A stretch of 64,000 nucleotides of DNA from Rhizobium etli CFN 42. GTDB taxonomy: Bacteria > Pseudomonadota > Alphaproteobacteria > Rhizobiales > Rhizobiaceae. Below the pieces are notes generated by a model. It was not told the DNA's origin and searched no databases. It was given only the letters and a program-made list of their open reading frames with translations. The position numbers and the translations under genes were made by a program. Shown here piece by piece: positions 45,809 to 56,500 of the stretch (its first letter is position 1; each line of letters opens with the position of its first letter). Location of the stretch: positions 3,704,001-3,768,000 of the forward strand of contig NC_007761.1 of NCBI RefSeq assembly GCF_000092045.1, read 5' to 3'.

Positions 45809-47344
45809 ATGGGCCAGCCAAAACAGACGAGCAGTGTGACGCCGCTCCGCGCGATGAGGCGTGTCGTCTGCTTTACTGCGTTCGGCACACTGCTGTTCGG
45901 CCAGACTGCGGCACTTGCGCAGTCCGCCTCACAGCAGCCTGTCGCCAGCCGCTCCGCCGGTCAGGATAACCGCACCACGAACAATGCCGCAGCCGCCGGT
46001 TTCGATGACGAAATCGACGTTTCTACCGTTCCTGTGGCAACGGGTGACGCGGGAAGCCCGGACGATGCCCGGCAGAGGTCCGCCATACCGGACGCGCAAT
46101 CCAGTGACGACATTACCGGCTCCATCCTCGATGAGGACATGCGCCGACTGAACACCCGTGAAGCGCGGATCGACGAGACGCCGCCGGTCCGCAGGGCTGG
46201 CGAAAGTGCCTCGACGGCAGAAACACCCGGCATTCCGATCGGCACCTTCGTGCTCCGTCCGAGCGTGACCCAAAGCATCAACACCGAGACCACCAAGGAC
46301 GGCAATACCAGGCAGCGGCGCGCTTTCCTCGAAACGGACGCAGCCGCGACGCTCACCTCCGACTGGGGACGACACCAGCTGACCGTCACGTTGGAAGGCG
46401 CCTGGCAGAGGAATATCAGCGGCGAAGGCGAGGAGCAGCCGTCTTTCAAGGTGAACGGCGATCTCCGGCTGGACCTTGCCGACGACACGGTGGCGCACCT
46501 CACGACCGGCTACAATTTCTACCGCGAGGATACGGACGATCCCGACGCCATCGCCGATGCCGCACAGCAGTCCGATGTGCAGGAGTTCACCGCCGGCGCC
46601 TCCGTCCAGCGCGATTTCGGCATCCTGCGCGGCACGACGGCGCTGGCACTGAACCGTTCGATCTATTCCGACGCCACGCTTGCGAACGGCACGACCGTGG
46701 CGTTGAGCGATCGCAATCAGACGACCGGTACGTTGCGCGGTCGCGTCGGCTACGAACTGTCGCCCGCGCTCATCCCCTTCATTGAGGCCACGATCGGCCG
46801 TACGATCTATGACGAGACGCGCGATTCCGCCGGTTACGAGCGCTCAGGCCATAGCTATGGCGCCAAGGCCGGCGTCGAGGTCGACCTCGGCGAAAAGCTG
46901 AAGGGTGAAGTCGGCGTCGGCTACGAAAGGGCGGATTTCGAGGACAGCCGGCTCGCCTCGATCGATACGGCCACGCTCGATGCGAGCCTGCTTTGGTCGC
47001 CGATCCGCGGCACCGACGTCAATCTCGACCTGCAGACGAGCATCCAGCCCTCGACCACCGCCGGCGAGAGCGGCTACGTCTCGCATGCGCTGACGACGAC
47101 GGTCACCCACCAGCTGCGCGACAATCTGGTCGGAACCATGATCGGCGGCGTCATATGGCGCGATTATCCTACCGACAGCACCATCAACGACGAGCTCGTC
47201 TATACTGCGGCGACCGGCCTGACCTGGAACATCAACCGCTATCTCGATCTCACCAGCACGCTCGGCTACGAGCTGACGACGCGCAAGGACGGCGATGGCT
47301 CGCAGCAATGGCGCGCCGGCGTCGGCCTGAAGCTGAAACGCTAA
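45809..47344 (+). CDS. Outer-membrane beta-barrel protein
   Basis: A 511-aa exported protein. A signal peptide lies at residues 16-38 (MRRVVCFTAFGTLLFGQTAALAQ). An Asp/Arg/Ser-rich segment to about residue 150 is followed by some 14 alternating amphipathic strands ending RAGVGLKLKR, the pattern of the putative outer-membrane beta-barrel family PF10082-type (annotated from overall pattern). The ATG at 45809 has AGGCGAG upstream; ATG 45854 would start exactly at the signal peptide. Function unknown; a porin or capsule-export role is possible. Confidence 0.78.
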   Translation: MGQPKQTSSVTPLRAMRRVVCFTAFGTLLFGQTAALAQSASQQPVASRSAGQDNRTTNNAAAAGFDDEIDVSTVPVATGDAGSPDDARQRSAIPDAQSSDDITGSILDEDMRRLNTREARIDETPPVRRAGESASTAETPGIPIGTFVLRPSVTQSINTETTKDGNTRQRRAFLETDAAATLTSDWGRHQLTVTLEGAWQRNISGEGEEQPSFKVNGDLRLDLADDTVAHLTTGYNFYREDTDDPDAIADAAQQSDVQEFTAGASVQRDFGILRGTTALALNRSIYSDATLANGTTVALSDRNQTTGTLRGRVGYELSPALIPFIEATIGRTIYDETRDSAGYERSGHSYGAKAGVEVDLGEKLKGEVGVGYERADFEDSRLASIDTATLDASLLWSPIRGTDVNLDLQTSIQPSTTAGESGYVSHALTTTVTHQLRDNLVGTMIGGVIWRDYPTDSTINDELVYTAATGLTWNINRYLDLTSTLGYELTTRKDGDGSQQWRAGVGLKLKR

Positions 47345-47346
47345 AC

Positions 47347-47372
47347 GCCGCGCCTCCGGTGGGAGGCGCGGC
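47347..47372. terminator. Perfect 11-bp hairpin between convergent genes
   Basis: GCCGCGCCTCC (47347-47357) pairs perfectly with GGAGGCGCGGC (47362-47372) around GGTG. Located between the convergent beta-barrel gene and galU. No T-run on either side; it may still stop transcription or protect both mRNA ends. Confidence 0.65.
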
Positions 47373-47400
47373 GCTCGATCATCCATAGCTTTGGCAAACC

Positions 47401-48288
47401 TTAATTCAGGCCGGCAAGCAGTTCCTTGAAGCCGCCTTCGACCGACGGACGGATATCGGCGCGTTCGAGGGCGTAGGCGACGTTGGCCAGGATGAAGCCA
47501 TCCTTGGCGCCGCAGTCGTAGGTCGTGCCACGGAAGTGGTAGCCGGCGAAATCCTGTTCCTTCAGCAGCTTCAGCATGCCGTCGGTGAGCTGGATTTCGT
47601 TGCCGGCGCCGCGCTCCTGGGTTTCGAGGATCCTGAAGATCTCCGGCTGCAGGATGTAGCGGCCGTTGATGAAGAAATTCGAGGGCGCTGTTCCCTTGGC
47701 AGGCTTTTCCACCATGCCGGTGATGCGGAAGCCTTCCCCGATCGCTTCGCCCACGCCGACGATGCCGTATTTATGAGCCTGATCGGGGGCACATTCCTCG
47801 ACGGCGATGATATTGCCGCCGCTCTGGGCGTAGAGGTCGATCATCCCCTTCATGCAGCCCTTGTCGCCCTTCATGATCATATCGGGCAGCAGCAGCGCGA
47901 AAGGTTCGTCGCCGACGATCTCGCGGGCGCACCAGACGGCGTGACCGAGGCCGAGCGGCTCCTGCTGACGGGTGAAGCTTACCGTGCCGGCCTTCGGCAG
48001 TTGCTCGGCAAGAAGGGTGATTTCCGCCTCCTTGGCACGCTCGCGCAGCGTCTGTTCCAGCTCGAAATGAATGTCGAAATAGTCTTCGATAATGTGCTTG
48101 TTGCGTCCGGTGACGAAGACCAGATGCTCGATTCCGGCTTCCAGCGCCTCATCGACGACATATTGAATGATAGGCTTGTCGACAACGGTCAACATTTCCT
48201 TCGGAACAGCCTTCGTTGCCGGCAGGAAACGCGTTCCCAACCCTGCCACCGGAAAAACTGCCTTACGAACTTTATTGTGATGCGCCAC
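47401..48288 (-). CDS. galU: UTP-glucose-1-phosphate uridylyltransferase
   Basis: A 295-aa nucleotidyltransferase making UDP-glucose for polysaccharide and LPS synthesis. [23 protein letters not shown] is the nucleotide-binding signature; [14 protein letters not shown] and [10 protein letters not shown] are further GalU blocks; [19 protein letters not shown] ends it. The start is GTG at 48288 (protein MAHHNKVRK), with AGGAGG five bases upstream; the preceding gap has a TATACT -10-like element. Confidence 0.96.
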   Translation of the reverse strand: MAHHNKVRKAVFPVAGLGTRFLPATKAVPKEMLTVVDKPIIQYVVDEALEAGIEHLVFVTGRNKHIIEDYFDIHFELEQTLRERAKEAEITLLAEQLPKAGTVSFTRQQEPLGLGHAVWCAREIVGDEPFALLLPDMIMKGDKGCMKGMIDLYAQSGGNIIAVEECAPDQAHKYGIVGVGEAIGEGFRITGMVEKPAKGTAPSNFFINGRYILQPEIFRILETQERGAGNEIQLTDGMLKLLKEQDFAGYHFRGTTYDCGAKDGFILANVAYALERADIRPSVEGGFKELLAGLN

Positions 48289-48491
48289 ACAGGCCTCCTG
48301 CTTTGACTAAATCGCCTTTTAAATAAAGCCGTTCACGTCTGACTAGTATAGAATTGCTACTGTTTTGCAATGGTGACCGCCGCGGGCCGCCATGGTAAAG
48401 AATTTGTTGACTCCGTTCCTGTAGTCTCGGGTCTGGGCGGACATGATGCCCCTGCTGCACCGAAAACTGAAGATGACGGATACGACTGTCG

Positions 48492-49715
48492 ATGATCCAG
48501 AATCACAAAAACTCCCTTCGTGGTCTTGCTCTAGCCCTCGTTGTCGCCGCCCAGGTAGGGCTGGCCCCTGACAACGCGAAAGCCGATTCCCGGTTCCAGA
48601 AATGGATCGCGGACTTTTACCAAACAGCCGCTGAGAGTGGCATCAGTAAGGCAACCTATCAAAAGGCCTTTTCCGGTGTGAGCGAACCCGACCCGACCGT
48701 GCTCGAAAAGGCGGCCTATCAACCGGAATTCACCTCGAAGATCTGGGATTACATTGATTCCCGCGTTAATCCCTACACCGTCAGGATCGGCCGCGAAATG
48801 GCCGTCAAGCATGCGCGGACGCTCAATGCGATCGAGCAGCGCTTCGGCGTCGACAAGACGATTCTGCTCGCGATCTGGTCGATGGAATCGAATTATGGCG
48901 CGATTCTGGACAAGGACGACCGGCTGCATTATGTGCCGCGCGCACTGGCAACTCTTGCCTATGCCGATCCGAGCCGGGCCAAATTCGCCAAGAAGCAGCT
49001 GGTTGCCGCGCTGAAAATCCTGCAGAACGGCGATGTGCCGGCACGTCAGATGACCGGCTCCTGGGCGGGTGCCATGGGCCACACTCAGTTCATCCCGACA
49101 AGCTACCTGCTCTACGCTGTCGACGCCGACGGCAACGGTCATCGCGATATCTGGAATTCGGTGCCGGACGCGCTGGCGACCTCAGCCAATCTGCTAATGA
49201 AGAACGGCTGGGATACAGGCAAGACCTGGGGCTACGAGGTCGTCGTTCCCGCCGCATCCGCCAAGCAGGCCGGCAGGACCCATACGCTCGCCCAATGGGC
49301 GGAGCTCGGCCTGAAACGGCCGAATGGCAAGGCCTTCCGCGACGGCGGTACCAAAGCCGTGCTGAAAATGCCGGCCGGAGCCGGCGGCCCCGGCTTTCTG
49401 ATGACGGCAAACTTCTTCACCATCAAGAACTACAATGCCTCGGACAGCTATGCGCTTGCCGTCGGCCTGCTGGCCGACCAGATCGCCGGCTATGGCGGCA
49501 TGCAGCAGCGCTGGCCGCGTCCCGACGGCGCGCTCGACATCACCGAGAAATTCGAGCTGCAGACCCGTCTCAAGACGCTCGGCTATTATAATGGCGAGGT
49601 TGACGGCAATTTCGGCTCGGGTTCGAAAGCGGCGATTTCTGCCGTGCAAGAGCGCATCGGCATGCAGCCGGACGGCGAGCCTTCGCTGCCGCTTTTGAAC
49701 GCACTTCGCCGCTAG
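48492..49715 (+). CDS. Lytic murein transglycosylase with peptidoglycan-binding domain
   Basis: A 407-aa MltB-type lytic transglycosylase that cleaves the glycan strand of peptidoglycan. Signal peptide GLALALVVAAQVGLA; the catalytic domain has SMESNYG with catalytic Glu132, SWAGAMGHTQFIPTSY and DIWNSVPDALATSANLL; a C-terminal PG_binding_1 repeat (about 345-405) has LKTLGYYNGEVDGNFG. No lipobox, so probably soluble or peptidoglycan-associated. Divergent from galU. The DUF459 gene follows 115 bp later and may belong to the same transcript. Confidence 0.93.
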   Translation: MIQNHKNSLRGLALALVVAAQVGLAPDNAKADSRFQKWIADFYQTAAESGISKATYQKAFSGVSEPDPTVLEKAAYQPEFTSKIWDYIDSRVNPYTVRIGREMAVKHARTLNAIEQRFGVDKTILLAIWSMESNYGAILDKDDRLHYVPRALATLAYADPSRAKFAKKQLVAALKILQNGDVPARQMTGSWAGAMGHTQFIPTSYLLYAVDADGNGHRDIWNSVPDALATSANLLMKNGWDTGKTWGYEVVVPAASAKQAGRTHTLAQWAELGLKRPNGKAFRDGGTKAVLKMPAGAGGPGFLMTANFFTIKNYNASDSYALAVGLLADQIAGYGGMQQRWPRPDGALDITEKFELQTRLKTLGYYNGEVDGNFGSGSKAAISAVQERIGMQPDGEPSLPLLNALRR

Positions 49716-49830
49716 GCACGGACACCGGACAATAATCTGATTGGAAGCGGCAGAACCGTGACCTAAATAACATGCGGAGTGGACGCTGGCCTGCCCTGCG
49801 TGCAAGATGCCGGCAGATGCGGAACTGCCT

Positions 49831-51039
49831 ATGACGAAAACTGATCGAACCCCAATCAGCTGGCTCGCGCTCGCCTTGGCGACGGCTGCGCTATGCCTCG
49901 GCGCGCTTGCGCCCGTGCGTGTCGCCGAAGCCCAGGAGCAGCGTTACCAGCGTCGCTCGATCCTCGATTTCTTCCTGGGCCGGCGCTATCTCGACGACGA
50001 GCCGCAGGTGCCTGATGTCGAGCAGCCGAGACGCCAGCAGCGCAAGCGCCTGCCGGCGCAGAAAGCCGTGATCAATACCCGCACCGCATCGCCTGTGCGG
50101 CCGCCCGTGCAGGAAGAGCCGGTCGTGCAGAAGCTTGGCGACGCCCGGAAAATCCTGATCGTCGGCGATTTCCTTGCCAGCGGCCTCGGCGACGGGCTTA
50201 CCGCCGCCTTCGAAACTTCACCGGGCGTCGTCGTCGAAGCCCGCGGCAACATTTCCTCAGGCCTTGTCCGCGACGACTATTACGACTGGCCGGAACAATT
50301 GCCGAAAATGATCGACGAGCTGAAGCCTGCAATGGTCGTCGTCATGATCGGCGCCAATGACCGCCAGCAGATGGTGACCGACAGCGCGAAGGAGAAGTTT
50401 CGCACCGACGGCTGGTTTGCCGAATATCGCCGCCGTGTCCTTTTTTTCGGCAAGGAAGTCACGAGCCGCAAGATACCGCTGCTCTGGGTCGGTCTTCCCG
50501 CCTTCGAATCCGATCAGATGACCGCCGATGCTGTCCAGATGAACCAGCTCTATCGCAACCAGGTCGAGAGTATCGGCGGCGAATTCGTCGATATCTGGGA
50601 TGGTTTCGTCGACGAAAACGGCACCTTCATCGTCACCGGTTCCGACGTGAACGGGCAGCAGGTGCGCCTGCGCACTTCCGACGGCATCAACCTTACGCAG
50701 GCCGGCCGACGCAAGCTTGCCTTCTATGTGGAAAAGCCGGCCCGCCGGATTCTTGGCACCCAGGCAAGCCCTGATCTGGTGCGCCTTGATGAAAGCAATT
50801 TGCCGGGTCTCGGCCTTCCCACCAATCCGGTCGAGCACACCGTGCCGATCAGCCTCTCCGATCCCAATCTCGACGGCGGCGCCGAGCTGCTTGGCGCAAG
50901 ACCGCCACCGGTGACGCTGACGAAATCGCCGCGCGATCTCCTGGTTGAGCAAGGCGAGATGACGCCGGCACCTGTCGGTCGCGTCGACGACTACCACATG
51001 CCGGCGGCCAAAACGCCGGCCGAGGTCTCGGTGAAATGA
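49831..51039 (+). CDS. DUF459 SGNH-hydrolase-like exported protein
   Basis: A 402-aa protein with a signal peptide (WLALALATAALCLGALAPVRVAEA), then an Arg/Pro/Gln-rich segment, and a SGNH/GDSL-type hydrolase domain of DUF459: LIVGDFLASGLGDGL has the block I position (Asp-Phe-Leu instead of Gly-Asp-Ser), VVVMIGANDRQ is the block with Asn-Asp, and SDGINLTQAGRRKLAFY the C-terminal Asp..H region in altered form. Replaced catalytic residues suggest a non-standard or inactive hydrolase. The start may be 49807 (eight residues longer). Ordinary cell-envelope role is inference. Confidence 0.85.
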   Translation: MTKTDRTPISWLALALATAALCLGALAPVRVAEAQEQRYQRRSILDFFLGRRYLDDEPQVPDVEQPRRQQRKRLPAQKAVINTRTASPVRPPVQEEPVVQKLGDARKILIVGDFLASGLGDGLTAAFETSPGVVVEARGNISSGLVRDDYYDWPEQLPKMIDELKPAMVVVMIGANDRQQMVTDSAKEKFRTDGWFAEYRRRVLFFGKEVTSRKIPLLWVGLPAFESDQMTADAVQMNQLYRNQVESIGGEFVDIWDGFVDENGTFIVTGSDVNGQQVRLRTSDGINLTQAGRRKLAFYVEKPARRILGTQASPDLVRLDESNLPGLGLPTNPVEHTVPISLSDPNLDGGAELLGARPPPVTLTKSPRDLLVEQGEMTPAPVGRVDDYHMPAAKTPAEVSVK

Positions 51040-51064
51040 AAAAGGGCTATGCGAGGCGGCTTTT

Positions 51065-51691
51065 TTAAGCTGCCTGTGGCCAGCTCAGATAATAATAGTT
51101 CGAACCGATCAGCCCGAAGAAGGCATTGCTGTTGTTCGTCTGGTCGACATAGCTGCCGTTCTCCTTGACAAAGGCGCCGTCGGAACCGCGCTCCAGATGC
51201 GCATCGAGGAAATCGCTCCAGCCGCTGACATTGATCGCCTCGCCGGCCTTGCTTTCCGTATCGGCCTCATCCGGATCGTCGACGTCCCAGGCGGGGATCG
51301 ACACGCCCTGCGTCGGATCGGAGATGGTGAGCGTGCCTGCTTCGAGCGCAGCCAGCACGTCATGGGCCTTGCCGCTTTCGCCTTCGGCCGTGGCCGCTTC
51401 CTGCAACTGCCGCTTCAGAATCGACATGAAGGAGGCGCTGGTCACATCGGCGCTGTCGTCAGTCGTGTCGGTCTCGTCGGGGGTGTCGTCCTTGGACGAA
51501 AGCGTGTCGAGCAGCCCCGACAGCGCCTGATTGGAAAGCAGCGACGCGGAGCTCGAATCGAGTCCGTAGCTGCACAGAATGCTTGCCGCCGACGAACTCT
51601 GCGTATCCTCTGAGCTTTCATCGGAGCTACGAAGATTCTTCAAGGCATATTGGGTCGAAACCATCCTGGTATTATCGAGTGCAGAAACCAA
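51065..51691 (-). CDS. Acidic Ser/Asp-rich hypothetical protein
   Basis: A 208-aa protein that I cannot assign. It is strongly acidic, with a Ser/Asp/Thr-rich central section (DETDTTDDSADVTSAS) and a more ordered C-terminal half (ISDPTQGVSIPAWDVDDP, then SGWSDFLDAHLERGSDGAFV). It has one Cys and no classical signal peptide or membrane segment. The C-terminus is aromatic (YYYLSWPQAA). The start may be 51691 or the Met ten residues in. Low sequence complexity and a stand-alone position suggest a rhizobial orphan; export by a non-Sec route is conceivable but unsupported. Confidence 0.7.
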   Translation of the reverse strand: MVSALDNTRMVSTQYALKNLRSSDESSEDTQSSSAASILCSYGLDSSSASLLSNQALSGLLDTLSSKDDTPDETDTTDDSADVTSASFMSILKRQLQEAATAEGESGKAHDVLAALEAGTLTISDPTQGVSIPAWDVDDPDEADTESKAGEAINVSGWSDFLDAHLERGSDGAFVKENGSYVDQTNNSNAFFGLIGSNYYYLSWPQAA

Positions 51692-51847
51692 TTGAATAAT
51701 CCTTGTCTATCATTCGCGACGGCTCCTCCTGAGCCCGCGGCAGGCATAAGCCTCACCCTCCGGCATTGCTTCAAGCTTGCCTCGCACCCCGGCGCGTCAA
51801 GCGGTCGCACCGGCAGAAGAGATCCCGCGGACGCGCCGCGCACAATC

Positions 51848-51873
51848 AAAAACTCCGCCGGAAAGGCGGAGTT
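51848..51873 (-). terminator. Intrinsic terminator of gltD
   Basis: AACTCCGCC (51851-51859) and GGCGGAGTT (51865-51873) form a 9-bp stem; on the minus strand TTTTT follows. Located 31 bp after the gltD stop. Confidence 0.9.
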
Positions 51874-51903
51874 CGTATCTTCGTCGGCCGATATGAGGCG
51901 CGA

Positions 51904-53358
51904 TCAGTTCGGCAGGACGGTCGAGCCCATCAACGCCTCGTCAATGGCGCGCGCCGCCTGTCGGCCTTCTCGGATCGCCCAGACCACCAGCGACTGGCCG
52001 CGGCGCACATCGCCCGCCGTCCAGAGCTTGTCGACCGAGGTCTTGTAGTCGCGGTCGTTGGCGACGACATTGGTCGAGCCGCGCTTGTCGGTGTTGAGCG
52101 TCAGCTTGCCTTCGAGTTCCTTCAGCACGCTTGTTGTGAACGGGCCGCGGAAACCGATGGCGATGAAGGCGAGATCGGCGCGAATGACGAATTCCGTGCC
52201 GGCGACCGGCCGCCGGCGCTCGTCGACCTCGCAGCACTTGACGCCGGTCAGCACGCCGTCTTCGCCGATGAATTCGAGCGTCGCCACCTGGAACTCGCGG
52301 ACGGCACCCTCGGCCTGCGAGGAGGACGTGCGCATCTTCGTCGCCCAGAAGGGCCAGACGGCGAGCTTGTCTTCCTTCTCCGGCGGCTGCGGCCGGATGT
52401 CGAGCTGGGTGACTTTGACGGCACCCTGGCGGAACGCCGTGCCGACACAGTCCGACGCCGTATCGCCGCCGCCGACAACGACGACATGTTTGGCGCCAGC
52501 AAGAATTGGATCCGACGGCCAGCCGACGCTGTCAATGTTCTCGCGCCCGACGCGGCGGTTCTGCTGGACCAGATAGGGCATGGCATCATGCACGCCGGCA
52601 AGGTCAATACCCGGAATGCCGGCCTCACGCGGCGTCTCGGAGCCGCCGCAGTAAAGGACGGCGTCATGATCGGCAAGCAGCTGCTCAACCTTGACGTCGA
52701 CACCGACATTGACGCCGCAATGGAAGGTGACGCCCTCGCCCTTCATCTGCTCGACGCGGCGATCGATGAAGTTCTTCTCCATCTTGAAGTCGGGAATGCC
52801 GTAGCGCAGCAAGCCGCCCGGCTTGGTCTCACGTTCATAGACATGCACCTCGTGGCCGGCGCGGCCGAGCTGCTGGGCGGCCGCCATGCCGGCGGGACCC
52901 GAACCGATGACGGCGACCTTCTTGCCGGTATGGACGGTGGCCGGCTGCGGCCGGATGAAGCCGAGCTCATAGGCCTTGTCGGCAATCGCCTGCTCGACCG
53001 TCTTGATGGCAACCGGCGCATCTTCGAGATTCAAAGTGCAGGCTTCCTCGCAGGGGGCGGGGCAGACGCGGCCGGTGAACTCCGGGAAGTTGTTGGTCGA
53101 ATGCAGGTTCTGGATCGCCGCTTCCCAGTTGTTGTTATAGACGAGGTCGTTCCAGTCGGGAATCTGGTTGTGCACCGGGCAGCCGGTGGGGCCGTGGCAA
53201 TAGGGGATGCCACAGTCCATGCAGCGCGCAGCCTGTTTCTGCACTTCCGGATCCGACATCGGGATCGTGAATTCGCGGAAATGGCGGATACGATCCGACG
53301 CCGGCTGATACTTGGCCACCTGCCGGTCGATTTCCAGAAACCCTGTTACCTTACCCAT
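51904..53358 (-). CDS. gltD: Glutamate synthase (NADPH) small subunit
   Basis: A 484-aa FAD/iron-sulfur reductase subunit of NADPH-GOGAT; it takes electrons from NADPH to the large subunit. The N-terminal domain has CMDCGIPYC and CPAPCEEACT cysteine clusters for [4Fe-4S] centres; AVIGSGPAGMAAA is the FAD site; VVVGGGDTASDCVG the NADPH site; WTAGDVRRGQSLVVWAI the second FAD contact. Start MGKVTGF at 53358 is chosen; an in-frame ATG seven codons earlier exists. It lies 224 bp downstream of gltB. Confidence 0.95.
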   Translation of the reverse strand: MGKVTGFLEIDRQVAKYQPASDRIRHFREFTIPMSDPEVQKQAARCMDCGIPYCHGPTGCPVHNQIPDWNDLVYNNNWEAAIQNLHSTNNFPEFTGRVCPAPCEEACTLNLEDAPVAIKTVEQAIADKAYELGFIRPQPATVHTGKKVAVIGSGPAGMAAAQQLGRAGHEVHVYERETKPGGLLRYGIPDFKMEKNFIDRRVEQMKGEGVTFHCGVNVGVDVKVEQLLADHDAVLYCGGSETPREAGIPGIDLAGVHDAMPYLVQQNRRVGRENIDSVGWPSDPILAGAKHVVVVGGGDTASDCVGTAFRQGAVKVTQLDIRPQPPEKEDKLAVWPFWATKMRTSSSQAEGAVREFQVATLEFIGEDGVLTGVKCCEVDERRRPVAGTEFVIRADLAFIAIGFRGPFTTSVLKELEGKLTLNTDKRGSTNVVANDRDYKTSVDKLWTAGDVRRGQSLVVWAIREGRQAARAIDEALMGSTVLPN

Positions 53359-53582
53359 CTCTTCGTCCCTTACCCTCATGACCGCCTAATCCGCGGCCAA
53401 TTGTCTGTCGTCAGTCCCGGTATTCCGGGCGGGTTGCTTCTCTTGACCGTCATGGAACATATCCCCTGGAACTTCCGGGCGATCTCGACGGCTTCTTGCC
53501 GCCGGCGTGATCGTCACGGGTCATCGAGACGTTTCCGACATCGGCCATCTGCGTTCACTGGCGGCCGATGTCCCGGCGCAAA

Positions 53583-56500
53583 TCACTCCGCGGCAATGCC
53601 CATCCGGCTGCGCTCCATTTCCTCGAGCGCACGGCGGTATTCGACCGGCATGACCTTGCGGAACTTCGGACGGTAGTCGGCCCAGTGATCGAGGATCTGC
53701 TTGGCGCGGGTGGAGCCCGTATAGTGCAGATGGTTGGAGATCAGCTGGTAGAGACGCTCCTCGTCATGGCGGGTCATGTCACCCGAGACGTCGACCCGTC
53801 CCTTGTGCATGAGATCGCCGCCGTGATGATGCAGCTTCTCCAGCATGTCGTCTTCTTCCGGCACCGGCTCCAGTTCGACCATCGCCATGTTACAGCGGCT
53901 GGCAAAATCGCCGGCTTCATCGAGCACATAGGCAACGCCGCCCGACATGCCCGCCGCGAAGTTACGGCCGGTGGCGCCGAGTACGACGACGACACCGCCG
54001 GTCATATATTCGCAGCCATGGTCGCCCACGCCCTCGACGATGGCGATCGCACCCGAGTTGCGGACGGCGAAACGTTCGCCCGCCACGCCGCGGAAATAGC
54101 ACTCGCCCTCGGTCGCTCCGTAAAGCACGGTATTGCCGACGATGATCGAGTCTTCGGCGACGATCTGCGAGTTTTCCGGCGGCCGGATGATGATCTTGCC
54201 GCCCGAGAGTCCCTTGCCGACATAGTCGTTGCCGTCGCCGATCAGGTTGAAGGTGACCCCGCGCGCCAGGAAGGCACCGAAGCTCTGGCCTGCCGTGCCG
54301 CGAAGCGTCACGTTGATCGTATCTTCCTTCAGCCCGCGATGCCGGTAACGCTTGGCGACCTCGCCGGACAGCATCGCGCCGGCCGAGCGGTCGACGTTCT
54401 TGATGTCAACCTCGAAGGCGACGGGCGTCTTGTCCGTCAGCGCCGGCTGCGCCTGCTCGATCAGCACGCGGTCGAGAATGTCATCGATCGGGTGCTGCTG
54501 CCGGCTCGTCCAGAAGGTTTCCTCCTTGGCGGCATCGACCTTGTGGAAGATGCGGCTGAAGTCGAGACCCTTGGCCTTCCAATGCGCCAGCATCTCGTCC
54601 TTCTCCAGGAGTTCCGAAGCGCCGATGATCTCGTCAAGCCGGGTAAAGCCGAGCGAGGCGAGGATTTCGCGCACTTCGTTGGCAACGAAGAAGAAGTAGT
54701 TGATGACGTGCTCCGGCGTGCCCTTGAAGCGCTTGCGCAGCACCGGATCCTGTGTCGCCACACCGACCGGACAGGTGTTCAGATGGCACTTGCGCATCAT
54801 GATGCAGCCGGCTGCGATCAGCGGCGCGGTGGCGAAGCCGAATTCGTCGGCGCCGAGGAGCGCTCCGATGATAACGTCGCGGCCGGTCTTCAGGCCGCCG
54901 TCCACCTGCAGCGCAACGCGCGAACGCAGGCCGTTCAGCACCAGCGTCTGCTGGGTTTCGGCAAGACCGATTTCCCAGGGGCTGCCGGCATGCTTGAGCG
55001 AGGTCAGCGGCGACGCACCCGTGCCGCCGTCGAAGCCTGCGACGGTGATATGATCGGCGCGCGCCTTGGCAACGCCCGCGGCAACCGTGCCGACGCCGAC
55101 TTCGGAGACGAGCTTGACCGAGACGTCGGAGGTCGGGTTGACGTTCTTCAGATCGTAGATCAACTGCGCCAGATCCTCGATCGAGTAGATGTCGTGGTGC
55201 GGCGGCGGCGAGATCAGGCCGACACCCGGCGTCGAGTGACGGGTCTTGGCGACTGTCGCATCGACCTTGTGACCGGGCAGCTGGCCGCCTTCGCCGGGCT
55301 TGGCGCCCTGCGCCACCTTGATCTGCAGCACATCGGCGTTGACCAGATATTCGGTCGTGACGCCGAAGCGGCCCGAGGCGATCTGCTTGATCGCCGAACG
55401 TTCCGGGTTCATCGAACCATCGGAAAGCGGCATATAGCGGTCGGATTCCTCGCCGCCTTCGCCGGTGTTCGACTTGCCGCCGATCCGATTCATGGCGATC
55501 GCCAGCGTCGTATGCGCCTCGCGGGAGATCGAGCCGAAGGACATTGCCCCCGTCGAGAACCGCCTGACGATATCGGCGGCCGGCTCGACCTCGTCGATCG
55601 ATACCGGCTTGCGGCCGAGCGCCTCGGCGCTCTTGATCTTGAAGAGCCCACGGATCGTGTTCATGCGTAGCGCCGAATTGTTCACCATCTCGGCGAATTC
55701 GCGGTAACGATCCTCGGCATTGCCGCGCACGGCGTGCTGAAGAGCGGCAACCGCATCCGGCGTCCAGGCATGGCTTTCGCCGCGCATCCGGTAGGCGTAT
55801 TCGCCACCGATATCGAGCGTCGTCGCAAGCAGCGGATCCTTGCCGAAGGCGGCGTTGTGGCGGGCGACGGTCTCTTCGGCGATTGCTTCGAGGCCGATAC
55901 CTTCGATCATCGTCGCGGTTCCGAAGAAATACTTGTCGACCAGTTCCGACGACAGGCCGATCGCATCGAAGATCTGCGCGCCGCAATAGGACTGATAGGT
56001 CGAAATGCCCATCTTCGACATGACCTTGAGAATGCCTTTGCCGACCGCCTTTATGTAACGGTAGACGACTTCCGAGGCGTCCACTTCCTTCGGGAACTCG
56101 CCCTTGGCATGCATGTCGAGCAGCGTGTCGAAGGCGAGATAGGGGTTGATCGCCTCGGCGCCGTAGCCGGCGAGCAGGCAGAAATGATGCACTTCGCGCG
56201 GCTCACCGGTCTCGACGACGAGGCCGACCGAGGTGCGAAGCCCCTTGCGGATCAGATGATGATGGACGGCGGCCGTAGCCAGCAGCGCCGGAATGGCGAT
56301 GCGGTCGGGTCCGATCTGCCGGTCGGAGAGCACGATGATGTTGTAGCCGCCCTTGACGGCTGCCTCGGCGCGCTCGCAGAGTCGGTCGAGCATTTCGGGC
56401 ATGCCGGCAGCGCCACGCTCGATATCATAGGTGAAATCGAGCGTCTTGGTGTCGAACCGGTCTTCCGTATGGCCGATCGAGCGGATCTTTTCGAGATCGC

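Noticed and set aside
53568..55670. Long plus-strand frame of 700 codons opposite gltB
   Set aside because: Entirely antisense to the intact gltB; no recognisable domain, and rich in Arg/Asp/His as expected for the reverse of GC-rich codons.
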